Notes: generated from the letters alone by a model not told the origin. 64,000 nucleotides of DNA from an uncultured Acetatifactor sp. (GCA_910589035.1 CAJUSI010000060.1:4480-68479), one strand, 5' to 3'. Counted from the first letter of the stretch, positions 53,121 through 61,882 are shown. Program-made: numbers and translations.

Positions 53121-53150
53121 ATTCTACCACGGACTTTGGAAGTTTGTCAA
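53121..53150 (-). promoter_or_regulatory. Promoter of the queuine-salvage-like operon
   Basis: On the minus strand TTGACA (53150-53145) and TAGAAT (53126-53121) are separated by 18 bp. The predicted start falls at the 5' edge of hairpin A of the leader. Confidence 0.75.
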
Positions 53151-53403
53151 GCTTTATGGGAAGGACGGGCGGCGCCTCCGGAATCCGTTTTGTTTTTTTC
53201 GTGATATTCCAGATTCAGAGATTATATGCACAATTTTATTTCCCAATCAAGGGAAATTGTATTGTGGAACAGGGGGAAGGGGGGTATAATGGAAACCGGG
53301 GCGGATTCCCGGTCCGCGGGGATAAGGATATATATCTGCCGGGTACAAAGGGCAGGTATCGCCGCTGCGGAAATGAAAAACCGCCCGGAAGAGAGGTAAG
53401 AGA

Positions 53404-54030
53404 ATGAGCGAGATGAAAGAAAGAATGCACAAGGGAGAACTCTATCTTCCCTGGGACGAGGAGATTATAAAGGAGCAGTTTGCTTATCTGGACAAGCTCC
53501 GGGAATACAACATGGTGAAACCCTCAGAGGTGGAGAAAAGGAAGGAAATGCTGAAGGATATGCTGGGGGACTGCGGGGAAGGGGTGTATATCGAAGCGCC
53601 TTTCTATTCCAATTTCGGCGGACATCACTGCCATTTCGGAAAGAATGTCTATGCTAATTTCCACTTAACCTGCGTGGACGATACGCATATCTATGTGGGA
53701 GATTACACCATGATCGGCCCCAACGTGACCATCGCCACCGCCGGGCATCCCATTACGCCGGCGCTTCGGGAGCAGGCGTATCAGTATAATATGCCGGTAC
53801 ATATCGGAAGGAACTGCTGGATCGGTGCGGGCGCCGTGATAATGCCGGGAGTCACCATCGGGGACAATACCGTGATCGGCGCGGGAAGCGTAGTGACAAA
53901 GGATATTCCTGCCGGGGTTGTGGCGGTGGGAAATCCCTGCCGGGTGATGCGGGAAGTAGGCGAGCACGATAAGGAGTATTATTTCAGGGATCGGAAAATG
54001 CCGGAGGAATTAAAGGCAGAACTATCATAG
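53404..54030 (+). CDS. Sugar O-acetyltransferase (Maa/LacA family)
   Basis: This 208-residue protein has the Maa N-terminal region (ERMHKGELYLPWDEEI) and a left-handed beta-helix of hexapeptide repeats (VTIATAGHPI, RNCWIGAGAVIMPGVTIGDNTVIGAGSVVTKDI). The catalytic His is in TAGHPI. It transfers acetyl from acetyl-CoA to maltose-, galactoside- or similar sugars. A TATAAT at 53285-53290 with TTGTGG 17 bp upstream gives a probable promoter. AGAGAGGTAAGAG precedes the ATG. Confidence 0.95.
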   Translation: MSEMKERMHKGELYLPWDEEIIKEQFAYLDKLREYNMVKPSEVEKRKEMLKDMLGDCGEGVYIEAPFYSNFGGHHCHFGKNVYANFHLTCVDDTHIYVGDYTMIGPNVTIATAGHPITPALREQAYQYNMPVHIGRNCWIGAGAVIMPGVTIGDNTVIGAGSVVTKDIPAGVVAVGNPCRVMREVGEHDKEYYFRDRKMPEELKAELS

Positions 54031-54188
54031 CGGATTCTGAGGATAAGATGTTTCTGTACAGCTCCTGTCCCGGATAAACCGGAACCGGAATTCTGCCGTT
54101 TTGTACAGGATTTCGGTGTTAAGCGCCTAAGGGTAATATCAGGAACAGGAGATTTTGAGAAGAGAATCATGATAATGGAAGAGAAACG

Positions 54189-56348
54189 ATGAACCATGAG
54201 GATTTTTACTGCAGGCTGCAGCTGCAACTCAATCCGCAGCAGAGGGAGGCGGTACAGGCTGTGAACGGCCCTGTTCTGCTGCTGGCAGTGCCGGGAAGCG
54301 GGAAGACCACGGTGCTGGTGGCCAGGCTGGGATATATGATCCGTTGTGCCGGGATTGCGCCGGAAAATCTCCTGACCCTGACCTATACCGTGGCGGCCGC
54401 AAGGGATATGGAACTGCGCTTTCAGGCTCTTTTCGGGCAGGAATGCGGAAAACTGCCGGAATTCCGCACTATCAACGGAATCAGCGCCAGGATAATCAAT
54501 TACTATGGAAGAATGATCGGAAAGAATTCCTTTTCCCTGGCGGAGGACGACAGACTCATTTCCGGGATATTATCCGGGATTTATCAGAGGGCGGAGGGGG
54601 ACTACGCCGCGGAGAGCGATCTGAAAAATATCAGAACCCTCATCACCTATATCAAGAACAGCATGCTCGGGGAGAAGGAAATCGGCAGGCTGGAGGCGGA
54701 GGGGAATTATAAAATAGCGCAGATCTACCGCGCCTACTGCGGAGAGCTTCGGAGCAGGGGACTGATGGATTATGACGATCAGATGATATATGCGGATGCG
54801 ATTTTGCGTAAAAGTCCCGAGACGCTGGAGTATTTTCAAAACCAGTACCCCTATCTGTGTGTGGACGAAGCCCAGGACACCTCCGTGATCCAGCATGCCA
54901 TCATCCGGCGTCTGGCAGGGAAGGATGACAATCTGTTCATGGTGGGGGATGAGGACCAGAGTATCTACGGATTCCGGGCGGCCTGCCCCCGGGCGCTGCT
55001 TTCTTTTGAAAAGGACCATCCGGGGGCGAAGGTGCTGCTCATGGAGGAGAATTACCGCTCCAATGCAAAGATCGTGGAAGCGGCGGATCGGTTCATCCGG
55101 AGAAACACGCTGCGCCATGAGAAGCAAATGAGAGCCGTAAGGGAAGCGGGGGCGGACATCAGGGAGATCTGCCTGAAGGGCAGAGGGGCGCAGTATGCTT
55201 ATCTGGCAAAGGCGGCGCAGGACTGCGGCGTGCGCACGGCCGTGCTCTATCGGGATAATGAGAGCGCTCTGCCCCTGGTGGATTTGCTGGAAAGACAGGG
55301 AATCCCCTATTGGATCAGAAATGCGGATATGGGCTTTTTTACCCACCGGGTGGTGCAGGACATCCGGAATATTCTCTTCTTTGCCCGGAATCCGAAGGAC
55401 AAGGAGCTGTTCCTGCAAATATACTATAAAATATCTACCTATCTCAATAAGCAGACTGCCCTGGAAATCTGTGAGATCAGCAGGAAGACGGGGGTCGGGG
55501 TTCTGGATGCCCTGCTGCGTTACGGGGATCTGCAGGAGAGAACCAGGGAGAGCTGCCGGAGGATCCGCATGCAGCTGAATGCCCTGAAGAACCAGCAGGC
55601 AGAGGAGGCCATCGGAAAGATCGTCGGGGAGATGGGGTATGGGGAGTATCTGAAACGGGCGCGCATAGGCGACGGCAAGCTGTTCATCCTGAGACTGCTG
55701 GCCAGGAAGGAGGCTTCTGCGGGGCAGTTTCTGGAAAGGCTTGAGAAGCTGCAGAATGTCATAAAGGAAATGCCCAGGAATCCGGATGCCGGCGTCAGAT
55801 TCATTCTTTCCACCATTCACGCCAGCAAGGGCCTGGAGTATGACGCCGTATATCTGATGGACGTGGCGGATGGGATATTTCCGGAGAGCGTGCCGGGGAA
55901 TCTCGGGAAAATGGAGCCGGAGGAGAGGGAGGCTTATGAGGAGGAACGCCGGCTTTTCTATGTGGGAATGACCAGAGCAAGGGACAGGCTTTTCTATTTT
56001 CATTGGGGGCAGAAATCCGTCTTCTGTCAGGAATTAAAGGAATCCATCCGGGGACAGGCAGGGGAGAAAACGGCCGTTTTGCAGGGAAGAAGCTCGTTTT
56101 CTCAGGCAGGGAGTTCGTCTTCTCTGGCAGGGAATTCATTTTTCCAGGGGAGAAGCTCATTTTCCCAGGAAGAATTCCGGAGCTTCTACGATGGGCTGGG
56201 AGAAGGGCTGATTGTGACGCATGTCAGATTTGGCGAGGGCGTGATTGTGGATGTGGACGAAAGGCAGACCACAATTCAGTTTGCCGATAAGCGCAGGAAA
56301 TTTGAACTGAGTATTCTGTACCAGAATCATCTGCTGAGCTGGAAGTGA
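54189..56348 (+). CDS. UvrD/PcrA-like ATP-dependent DNA helicase
   Basis: This 719-residue superfamily 1A helicase has Q motif and Walker A (LNPQQREAVQ; VPGSGKTTVL), Walker B LCVDEAQDTS, motif III GDEDQSIYGFRAA, motif V STIHASKGLEYDAVYLMDV and motif VI YVGMTRARDRLFYF. The C-terminus has the PcrA-type Tudor-like domain (VRFGEGVIVDVDERQTTIQF). Between them, residues 633-660 are four 7-residue repeats rich in Ser and Phe. It probably acts in repair or removal of recombination intermediates; a separate main PcrA may exist elsewhere. Confidence 0.93.
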   Translation: MNHEDFYCRLQLQLNPQQREAVQAVNGPVLLLAVPGSGKTTVLVARLGYMIRCAGIAPENLLTLTYTVAAARDMELRFQALFGQECGKLPEFRTINGISARIINYYGRMIGKNSFSLAEDDRLISGILSGIYQRAEGDYAAESDLKNIRTLITYIKNSMLGEKEIGRLEAEGNYKIAQIYRAYCGELRSRGLMDYDDQMIYADAILRKSPETLEYFQNQYPYLCVDEAQDTSVIQHAIIRRLAGKDDNLFMVGDEDQSIYGFRAACPRALLSFEKDHPGAKVLLMEENYRSNAKIVEAADRFIRRNTLRHEKQMRAVREAGADIREICLKGRGAQYAYLAKAAQDCGVRTAVLYRDNESALPLVDLLERQGIPYWIRNADMGFFTHRVVQDIRNILFFARNPKDKELFLQIYYKISTYLNKQTALEICEISRKTGVGVLDALLRYGDLQERTRESCRRIRMQLNALKNQQAEEAIGKIVGEMGYGEYLKRARIGDGKLFILRLLARKEASAGQFLERLEKLQNVIKEMPRNPDAGVRFILSTIHASKGLEYDAVYLMDVADGIFPESVPGNLGKMEPEEREAYEEERRLFYVGMTRARDRLFYFHWGQKSVFCQELKESIRGQAGEKTAVLQGRSSFSQAGSSSSLAGNSFFQGRSSFSQEEFRSFYDGLGEGLIVTHVRFGEGVIVDVDERQTTIQFADKRRKFELSILYQNHLLSWK
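56085..56168 (+). repeat. 21-bp in-frame repeat in the helicase gene
   Basis: Four 21-bp units encode GRSSFSQ, AGSSSSL, AGNSFFQ and GRSSFSQ. They lie in the linker between motif VI and the C-terminal domain. Confidence 0.85.
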
Positions 56349-56557
56349 ATTCAGATTATTCAATGCTTCATGAGGAGCAGATATACCGGATTATAAACAG
56401 AAGGGGGACTGTCGGGAAATGGCTGCTTTCCGCAATATATGCCAGGGCATGTTGAAACTCACCGCTGTATATTGTGCAGCATTTACCGATATCCCCCTCT
56501 CTGCTAAACGGCACAGGTTGAACTGCAACCGCCGCAGAGGAGATTCTGGAGGAAAGG

Positions 56558-58612
56558 CTATGAGAGACAGTAGACCTTTGTACCGTATCCTTCCAGATCA
56601 CATTCGCCGAACAGAGTCTCACCCAGCCACAGATCATGTACGGGAACCTGCAGAATGATTTTTGCGGGCTGGGCCAGATAATTGAGCACGAAGAGATATT
56701 TTTTCCCTTCTTTTTTCCTGACAGCCAGCTCGCAGCTTTCGGGAAGCCGGATCACATTCCTGTAGGGTTCGGCTATTTCCAGCTTATTCAGGAATACCTT
56801 CACCGTATCCGGTGTAAAGGCTCCGCCGAAATAATAGACTTCCCCGTTTCCGAAGGAATTGCGGATCAGAGCAGGGAACCCCTCGTAACAGCCGGAGGTA
56901 TAGCGGGCCAGCACCTGAGCATTTTCGCCTGCGAGGGAGAGCATATCGTGGAACACCGCGGCTTCCAGCCGGGAACCGTCCCAGTCCGCCGCCACCTTTC
57001 CCTCGTCGGGAGCCACAAAGGAATATTCGGCAATATCCGTACCGGAAAGCCCGGAGACAAGTCCTGGCAGGTGATCCATGACGCATCTTCCGTAGCTGTC
57101 CTTGTAGCCCGTGCGGCATCCCAGGATGAGCTTTCCGCCCGCCGCCACGTACTGCTCCAGAAGCTCCGCACGTTCCTTTGTGAGAATGCAGGCATGGGGG
57201 TAGAAGAGCAGCTTGTATTGGAGCAGGCTTTCCGGGGTGGTATGATTCTCCAGATACACATAGTCAAAGGGTGTATGGCTCTGCTGAAGGGCCGTAAAGA
57301 GAGCGTCCTGGCTGGCGGATTCCACCCTGGCATGCCATTTGTCCGTCTGGGCATCCCAGATATTGTCGTAATCCTTCAGAATACCCACCTCCGCCTCATA
57401 GAGGGAACCTGCCAGCTCCTGTATCCGGGAGATTTTACGGGAAATCTCCTTTACCTCCCACAGTCTGCGGTTCTCCCTTCCGGAATAGTCCAGAATGCCG
57501 TGCCAATACATCTCCGTGCCGAAGGTGCAGGTTCTCCAGCGGAAATAGCTGACATAATCCGCTCCGTGAGCAATGCTCTGCATGGTCCAGAGAGTCATCT
57601 GGCCTGGCCGGGGGTTGGGAGCCTCCATACTGACATTCCAGCCGTTGGCGCCGCTTTGCTGCTCCATAATGCCGAAGACGGCAGAGACGGCCCGGATTTC
57701 CGCCAGTCCCCTGCTGGAGCCCCTGTCCTTCATTCTGTCATCCGCCCGGAAGCCGTCCAGGCAATAGGCGAAATTGGGGTAGGAGTCGTGCATCAGCACA
57801 TCCAGGCTCTCCCGCCTCAGGCGCTGGTAGTCGATATGGGGGAACATACCGTTGGTGGTGATGAAATCTCCGGGCTTTTGATATTTCCGGATGATTTCGG
57901 CCTGCATTTTGGCAAAGCTGCATACGCTGTCAGAGATAAAGCGGAAATAGTCCAGCATCAGGTGTGGATTCACCGAGTTGGAATTTGTTTTCCGCGGTAC
58001 ATGGATTTCCTCCCATTCCGTGTAGGTCTGATTCCAGAAGACGGTGCCCCATGCTTTATTCAGCGCATCCAGAGAGCCGTATTTTGCCTGCAGGAAGCTG
58101 CGGAAGGACAGAGTATCACTTTCGGAATAGAACATACTGTTCTCACAGTTAAATTCGTTGTCCAGCTGCCAGCCCACAATGGCAGGATGGGCGGCATAAT
58201 GGGAGGCGGATTTCTCTACAATATTCGCGCAGAGCCTGCGATACACGGGGGAATTGTAGTTGTAATGTCTTCTGGCGCCGTGATGGATGGGATGCCCCTC
58301 CATATCCGTATTCAGCGTCTCGGGATATTTTTTTGTGAGCCAGGCGGGTGGCGTGGCTGTGGGGGTGGAGAAGATTACCTGTATTCCCTTTTCCTGTGCA
58401 AGAGCCAGGAATTCGTCAAAGAATTCATAGGTGTACTGCCCTTCCCGGGGTTCGATGAGGCTCCAGGCGAATTCGGCGATGCGCACCGTTTTCAGCCCTG
58501 CCTCCAGCATCCGGTCCAGATCCTCCGGCCAGAGAGATGGATCCCAATGCTCCGGGTAGTAGCAGACGCCCAGATCGATGCTTTTTCCGTTGATTAGTTT
58601 TGTGTGATTCAT
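56558..58612 (-). CDS. Beta-galactosidase (GH42)
   Basis: This 684-residue intracellular glycosidase has the GH42 N-terminal barrel start LGVCYYPEHWDPSLW, acid/base Glu153 in GWQLDNEF and nucleophile Glu330 in VSMEAPNPRP. Trimerisation and C-terminal beta domains follow at normal length. It hydrolyses beta-galactosides, often plant galacto-oligosaccharides, not mainly lactose. It stands alone on the minus strand. A hairpin repeat lies 45 bp upstream of the start. Confidence 0.95.
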   Translation of the reverse strand: MNHTKLINGKSIDLGVCYYPEHWDPSLWPEDLDRMLEAGLKTVRIAEFAWSLIEPREGQYTYEFFDEFLALAQEKGIQVIFSTPTATPPAWLTKKYPETLNTDMEGHPIHHGARRHYNYNSPVYRRLCANIVEKSASHYAAHPAIVGWQLDNEFNCENSMFYSESDTLSFRSFLQAKYGSLDALNKAWGTVFWNQTYTEWEEIHVPRKTNSNSVNPHLMLDYFRFISDSVCSFAKMQAEIIRKYQKPGDFITTNGMFPHIDYQRLRRESLDVLMHDSYPNFAYCLDGFRADDRMKDRGSSRGLAEIRAVSAVFGIMEQQSGANGWNVSMEAPNPRPGQMTLWTMQSIAHGADYVSYFRWRTCTFGTEMYWHGILDYSGRENRRLWEVKEISRKISRIQELAGSLYEAEVGILKDYDNIWDAQTDKWHARVESASQDALFTALQQSHTPFDYVYLENHTTPESLLQYKLLFYPHACILTKERAELLEQYVAAGGKLILGCRTGYKDSYGRCVMDHLPGLVSGLSGTDIAEYSFVAPDEGKVAADWDGSRLEAAVFHDMLSLAGENAQVLARYTSGCYEGFPALIRNSFGNGEVYYFGGAFTPDTVKVFLNKLEIAEPYRNVIRLPESCELAVRKKEGKKYLFVLNYLAQPAKIILQVPVHDLWLGETLFGECDLEGYGTKVYCLS

Positions 58613-58656
58613 ATGATGCCTCCCTTCTGTATGGCAGATGACAGATTGCCGCTCTG

Positions 58657-58736
58657 ATGATTCCCGCGAGCAAACATTGCTCGTTGAGCAATGAGCCAGG
58701 CGGCTGCAAAGCAGACATTCGGCTCATTGGTGCGGG
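58657..58736 (-). repeat. Dispersed hairpin repeat, copy 3, folded as a nested element
   Basis: An outer stem CCCGC/GCGGG (58663-58667, 58732-58736) encloses two hairpins: GAGCAA-ACA-TTGCTC (58668-58682), and CAATGAGCC/GGCTCATTG (58689-58697, 58721-58729) with inner CTGC/GCAG. It shares the ATGATTCC-GCG-GCAA core with the copy at 45111 and the CTCATTGCTCGCGGGAAT core with 33818. It has about 18 extra bases relative to those copies. Confidence 0.75.
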
Positions 58737-59078
58737 GTCACAACCGGTTCAGCCATGCCTTTATTAAAATATAGCATAATTTCTCCGGTCTGCATAGTGC
58801 GGATCCGGTGATTTTCAGACGGCCTGCCGGAGTAAACTGTGTTCAGCCAGCCCATTGGATTACGGTCGCACAGATGGAATTTCTCTGAAGAAAGAGAGGG
58901 ATTGAAGAAGAAAGGGATAGAAAATATGTGCTGAAAAGGCTATAATGTAAATACAGAGAGTATGGAAAAGACAGGAAAACCATGAGAACAGCCGGGAAAA
59001 ACAGGAGCAGACAAAACAATCAGGGGGATTTCTCGTCTTATGAGACAGGAAGAAAAAGAATAAGGGGGCAAAGAGGGG
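58737..59078. other. Intergenic stretch without a gene
   Basis: This region separates two divergent transcription units. It has short A/G-rich runs and no supported open frame. Promoters for the GH42 gene and the membrane operon are expected here, but none matches consensus well enough to place. Confidence 0.5.
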
Positions 59079-60434
59079 ATGACGATTCTGTATTCCGTGC
59101 TTCATTTCCTGGTGGACGGCGTATGCGCCCTGGCAATGTTCGGGGGCTTCCTTTCCGGGGAACAGGGGTATTTCTACATACTGGTATATAATTTCTGCGC
59201 CTTTGCGCTGCAGATGCCCCTGGGCGCGGCGCTGGATATGCTAAACGCCCCGGGCCGGGAAAAGGGAAAACGGGATCCGGTGTTTTGGACCGCGGCGGCA
59301 GGCGTCTTCTGCACCATGGCGGGGGCCTTCACCCATCCGGCGGTATTGGGACTGGGAAACGCCCTCTTCCATGTGGGAGGCGGCGTGGGATGTATCCGGG
59401 AGGATCATGCCAGGAAGTGGCAGGGCAGGGGGCTTGGCGTATTCGTGGCGCCCGGCGCTCTGGGGCTGTACCTGGGAACCGTAATTGCAAAAGGCGGTTC
59501 GTGGGAAACATGGGTCTGGGGGATCGGCGCTGTGATGCTTTTCCTGTGTCTTGGAGCGTTATACGGACAAAGGCAGCATGACGAAGCAAAGGCCGGGGCC
59601 GGCAGATCCGGGAAACGGGAGGCCGGGCAGCCTGCGGAGGCAGCCGGGGAAACCGTATGTCGGCAGGAAAGGCAGGAGGCAGCCGGGGAAACCGTGTGTC
59701 CCAATGGCATATGCCGGGCGAACAGCCGGAAGGATTGTGAGAGTCGGGAAAGCAGGGGGCAGGAGGAAGGAGGCCGGGAAAGCAGGGGTCCGGAAAGCAC
59801 ATACCGGAATGATAAGCTGCAGACAAGCGGTAAAACAGAACACAAAGAACGATATTCTGTAAGAAAAGAGGCAGCGGTGATTCTGTGCCTGGCGGTTGTG
59901 GTTCTGCGTTCCTATCTGGGAATGGCGGTTTCCTTTTCCTGGAAAACCGGAGTTCCGGCAGGTATTCTGGCCGTCGCGGCCCTGGCAGGCGGAAAAGCGG
60001 CCGGCGGCTTTGCGGGAGCGAGATACGGCTTTCGGAAAACGGCGCTGGTTTCTCTGATCCTGGCGGCCTTCTTCTATTTCTTTTCTTCCTCCCTGCCCTT
60101 GAGCATGCCCCTGGGGCTGGCGGCGCTCTTTTTCTTCAATATGACCATGCCCCTTACCCTGTACTGGATGGTCTGTATTTTGCCAGAGATGTCGGGGTTT
60201 GCCTTCGGATTTCTTACCTTTGCGTTGTTTCTGGGGTTCCTGCCCGGGTACTTCGGATGGCAGACGGGGGTGGACGGAGCGATTCTGGGCGGCGCGGGCA
60301 GCCTGGTTTCGCTGGTGCTGCTGTGGGGAGCCCTGTCTTTCCCATCCTATAGGAAAACCTGGCGGCATGCTTGCGGCGCGAAATCCCGTAAGCGGGATTC
60401 TGTTTCAAGCGGCCTGGACAGGAGGCGTTTATGA
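59079..60434 (+). CDS. Multipass membrane protein, MFS-like, with repeat-bearing loop
   Basis: This 451-residue protein has about five N-terminal helices (from ILYSVLHFLVDGVCALAMFGGF), a hydrophilic central loop at about residues 168-265, and six or so C-terminal helices. The split 6+6-like layout and the GLGNALFHVGGG motif suggest a major-facilitator-type carrier. The loop is much longer than usual and is rich in Arg/Glu/Gly with a 39-bp repeat (AAGETVC twice). It is the first gene of a three-gene run with 4-bp overlaps. The substrate is unknown. Confidence 0.75.
   Translation: MTILYSVLHFLVDGVCALAMFGGFLSGEQGYFYILVYNFCAFALQMPLGAALDMLNAPGREKGKRDPVFWTAAAGVFCTMAGAFTHPAVLGLGNALFHVGGGVGCIREDHARKWQGRGLGVFVAPGALGLYLGTVIAKGGSWETWVWGIGAVMLFLCLGALYGQRQHDEAKAGAGRSGKREAGQPAEAAGETVCRQERQEAAGETVCPNGICRANSRKDCESRESRGQEEGGRESRGPESTYRNDKLQTSGKTEHKERYSVRKEAAVILCLAVVVLRSYLGMAVSFSWKTGVPAGILAVAALAGGKAAGGFAGARYGFRKTALVSLILAAFFYFFSSSLPLSMPLGLAALFFFNMTMPLTLYWMVCILPEMSGFAFGFLTFALFLGFLPGYFGWQTGVDGAILGGAGSLVSLVLLWGALSFPSYRKTWRHACGAKSRKRDSVSSGLDRRRL
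59637..59714 (+). repeat. 39-bp in-frame repeat in the membrane-protein loop
   Basis: GAGGCAGCCGGGGAAACCGT begins at 59637 and again at 59676, a 39-bp period, encoding EAAGETVC twice. It lies in the central cytoplasmic loop. Confidence 0.8.
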
Positions 60435-60841
60435 AGAGATATCTGGCGGAAATGTTCGCAGGATCCCTGGCAATCACCCTTGTGACGGAGCTGGCAATGG
60501 CTTTTTTCTGGATAAGAGGTTCGGGGAAACGGGCGGTAGAGAAAATGAGAGAGAAGGATTTGGGGAGAAGGCTGCTGTTGGTGGCCCTGGTCAACCTTCT
60601 CACCAATCCGCCCGCCGTGCTGCTGTGCTGGCTGGGGCGGATGTACCTGCCGGGGCTGCCGGAAGCGGCGCTGCAGATGGCAGTGGAAATCATGGTGGTT
60701 GGGACGGAGGCTTTTGTCTATTGCAGCTTTTGGGAAAAAGAGCGGTGGCGGATAGAGAAGCCGGCGGTCTTCGCCATCGGCGCCAATGTCTGTTCCTGGC
60801 TGTTGGGCGTATTTTGTATATGGATAAGGAGGAGCTTATGA
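60431..60841 (+). CDS. Small membrane protein of unknown function
   Basis: This 136-residue protein has four predicted transmembrane helices (AGSLAITLVTELAMAFFWI; LLLVALVNLLTNPPAVLLCWLG; MAVEIMVVGTEAFVYCSF; VFAIGANVCSWLLGVFCIW). No family was recognised. Its ATG overlaps the preceding stop (ATGA) and its own stop overlaps the next start, so the three genes are translated together. Confidence 0.75.
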   Translation: MKRYLAEMFAGSLAITLVTELAMAFFWIRGSGKRAVEKMREKDLGRRLLLVALVNLLTNPPAVLLCWLGRMYLPGLPEAALQMAVEIMVVGTEAFVYCSFWEKERWRIEKPAVFAIGANVCSWLLGVFCIWIRRSL

Positions 60842-61734
60842 AAAATTGGTTTTTGGCGGGGCGGTTTGGAAGGATATGGATGGCGTGCCTGCTGGCGCTG
60901 CCTGGCTGTATGTCCTGTGTCCTCAGCGCCCGGGCCGATGTGATCTGGGAGCCCCAGGATTCCTTTTATGAGAAGCACGCATCGGAATGCACCTATGTGA
61001 ACCGCTGGTTTACCGCGAACGGACCGGACGGGAAGGTGATACTGTATCAAAGCCCGGAAATGCCCATTGAGACGGGGGTCTGGGAGAATGGGCGGCAGGT
61101 ATATATCGCCTTTGTCTATACGGACAGCGAGGGCATAGAGTGGGGGATATACGACAATGACGCAAAACTCAGCGGCTGGGTGCCCATGGCGTATATGGAA
61201 GCGGTCTACGACAGTCTTTCCTTTCAGCAGGAGCACAGCGGCGAGATCACGGAACAGTCCGGGGAACTGGAATGCAAAAAGGGGGAGGAGATCTGTCTGT
61301 GGAAATACCCGGGGTCGGAGGACTTCCAGACCTTTCAGACGCAAGAGTATCCGCCCTCCTATCAAGGGGTGTACGAGGATGCGGAAGGGCGCAGATGGGG
61401 ACATGTGGGATACTACTTCGGCATAAAGGATAAATGGGTATGCATTGACCGGCCGGGGGCGGATTTCACAGCCCTTTATCCGGAGGGAGTCCCGGGCGCG
61501 GAGGAGGGCGGCATGGAAGATTCCGAAAAGGCAGATTCTGATAAGGAAAACCCCGGCGGGGAAAATTCCCGTGAGACAGAAAGGATTGTGCCGAAGAGGA
61601 ACGGAAGGGTTGTAACGATTGCGGCCGTTATGGTGGCGGCGGTGATGCTTGGGACGGCGGCACTGCTGGTGATTATGAAAAAGCGCCAACCCCGAAAGCG
61701 GGAAGACCCGGCGCATTGTGCCCGGGAGGAATAG
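60838..61734 (+). CDS. Exported protein with C-terminal membrane anchor
   Basis: The start is the ATG at 60838 behind AAGGAGG; the long upstream extension is another frame of the preceding genes. The 298-residue product has a signal peptide (cleavage near ARAD, residue 34) and an extracytoplasmic part with two SH3-like segments (DGKVILYQSPEMP; WGIYDNDAKLSGWVPMAYM). An acidic linker leads to one C-terminal transmembrane helix (IAAVMVAAVMLGTAALLVI) and a basic tail. It likely forms a complex with the two membrane proteins before it. Confidence 0.78.
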   Translation: MKNWFLAGRFGRIWMACLLALPGCMSCVLSARADVIWEPQDSFYEKHASECTYVNRWFTANGPDGKVILYQSPEMPIETGVWENGRQVYIAFVYTDSEGIEWGIYDNDAKLSGWVPMAYMEAVYDSLSFQQEHSGEITEQSGELECKKGEEICLWKYPGSEDFQTFQTQEYPPSYQGVYEDAEGRRWGHVGYYFGIKDKWVCIDRPGADFTALYPEGVPGAEEGGMEDSEKADSDKENPGGENSRETERIVPKRNGRVVTIAAVMVAAVMLGTAALLVIMKKRQPRKREDPAHCAREE

Positions 61735-61737
61735 CAG

Positions 61738-61823
61738 GGGGCATCCTTGCCGCTGCCATGGTGACGGCGGTGATGCCTGGGACGTCTGTTCTCCCTGTAA
61801 TTATAAACAAACGCCGGAAATAA
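61738..61823 (+). pseudogene. Degenerate duplicate of the preceding gene's 3' end
   Basis: Directly after the stop, the frame reads LAAAMVTAVMPGTSVLPVIINKRRK and a stop, matching the anchor IAAVMVAAVMLGTAALLVIMKKR of the gene before it. The nucleotide match is clear over about 75 bp. It has no start codon of its own and represents a partial tandem duplication. Confidence 0.75.
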
Positions 61824-61882
61824 GGGGAAAGAGCTACATTGCGGTTCGGCCGTGTCTGGCAGAAATATGGAGGTTTCTGATT

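Noticed and set aside
56636..58597. 653-residue plus-strand frame over the GH42 gene
   Set aside because: The minus strand encodes an unmistakable GH42 enzyme with both catalytic glutamates; the plus frame is its shadow.
58663..58736. tRNA-like 74-nt fold
   Set aside because: It has no T-arm sequence, anticodon loop or acceptor end, and matches a dispersed repeat instead.
60199..60837. N-terminal extension of the exported protein
   Set aside because: It overlaps two other membrane genes in another frame; the ATG at 60838 has AAGGAGG and begins a signal peptide.
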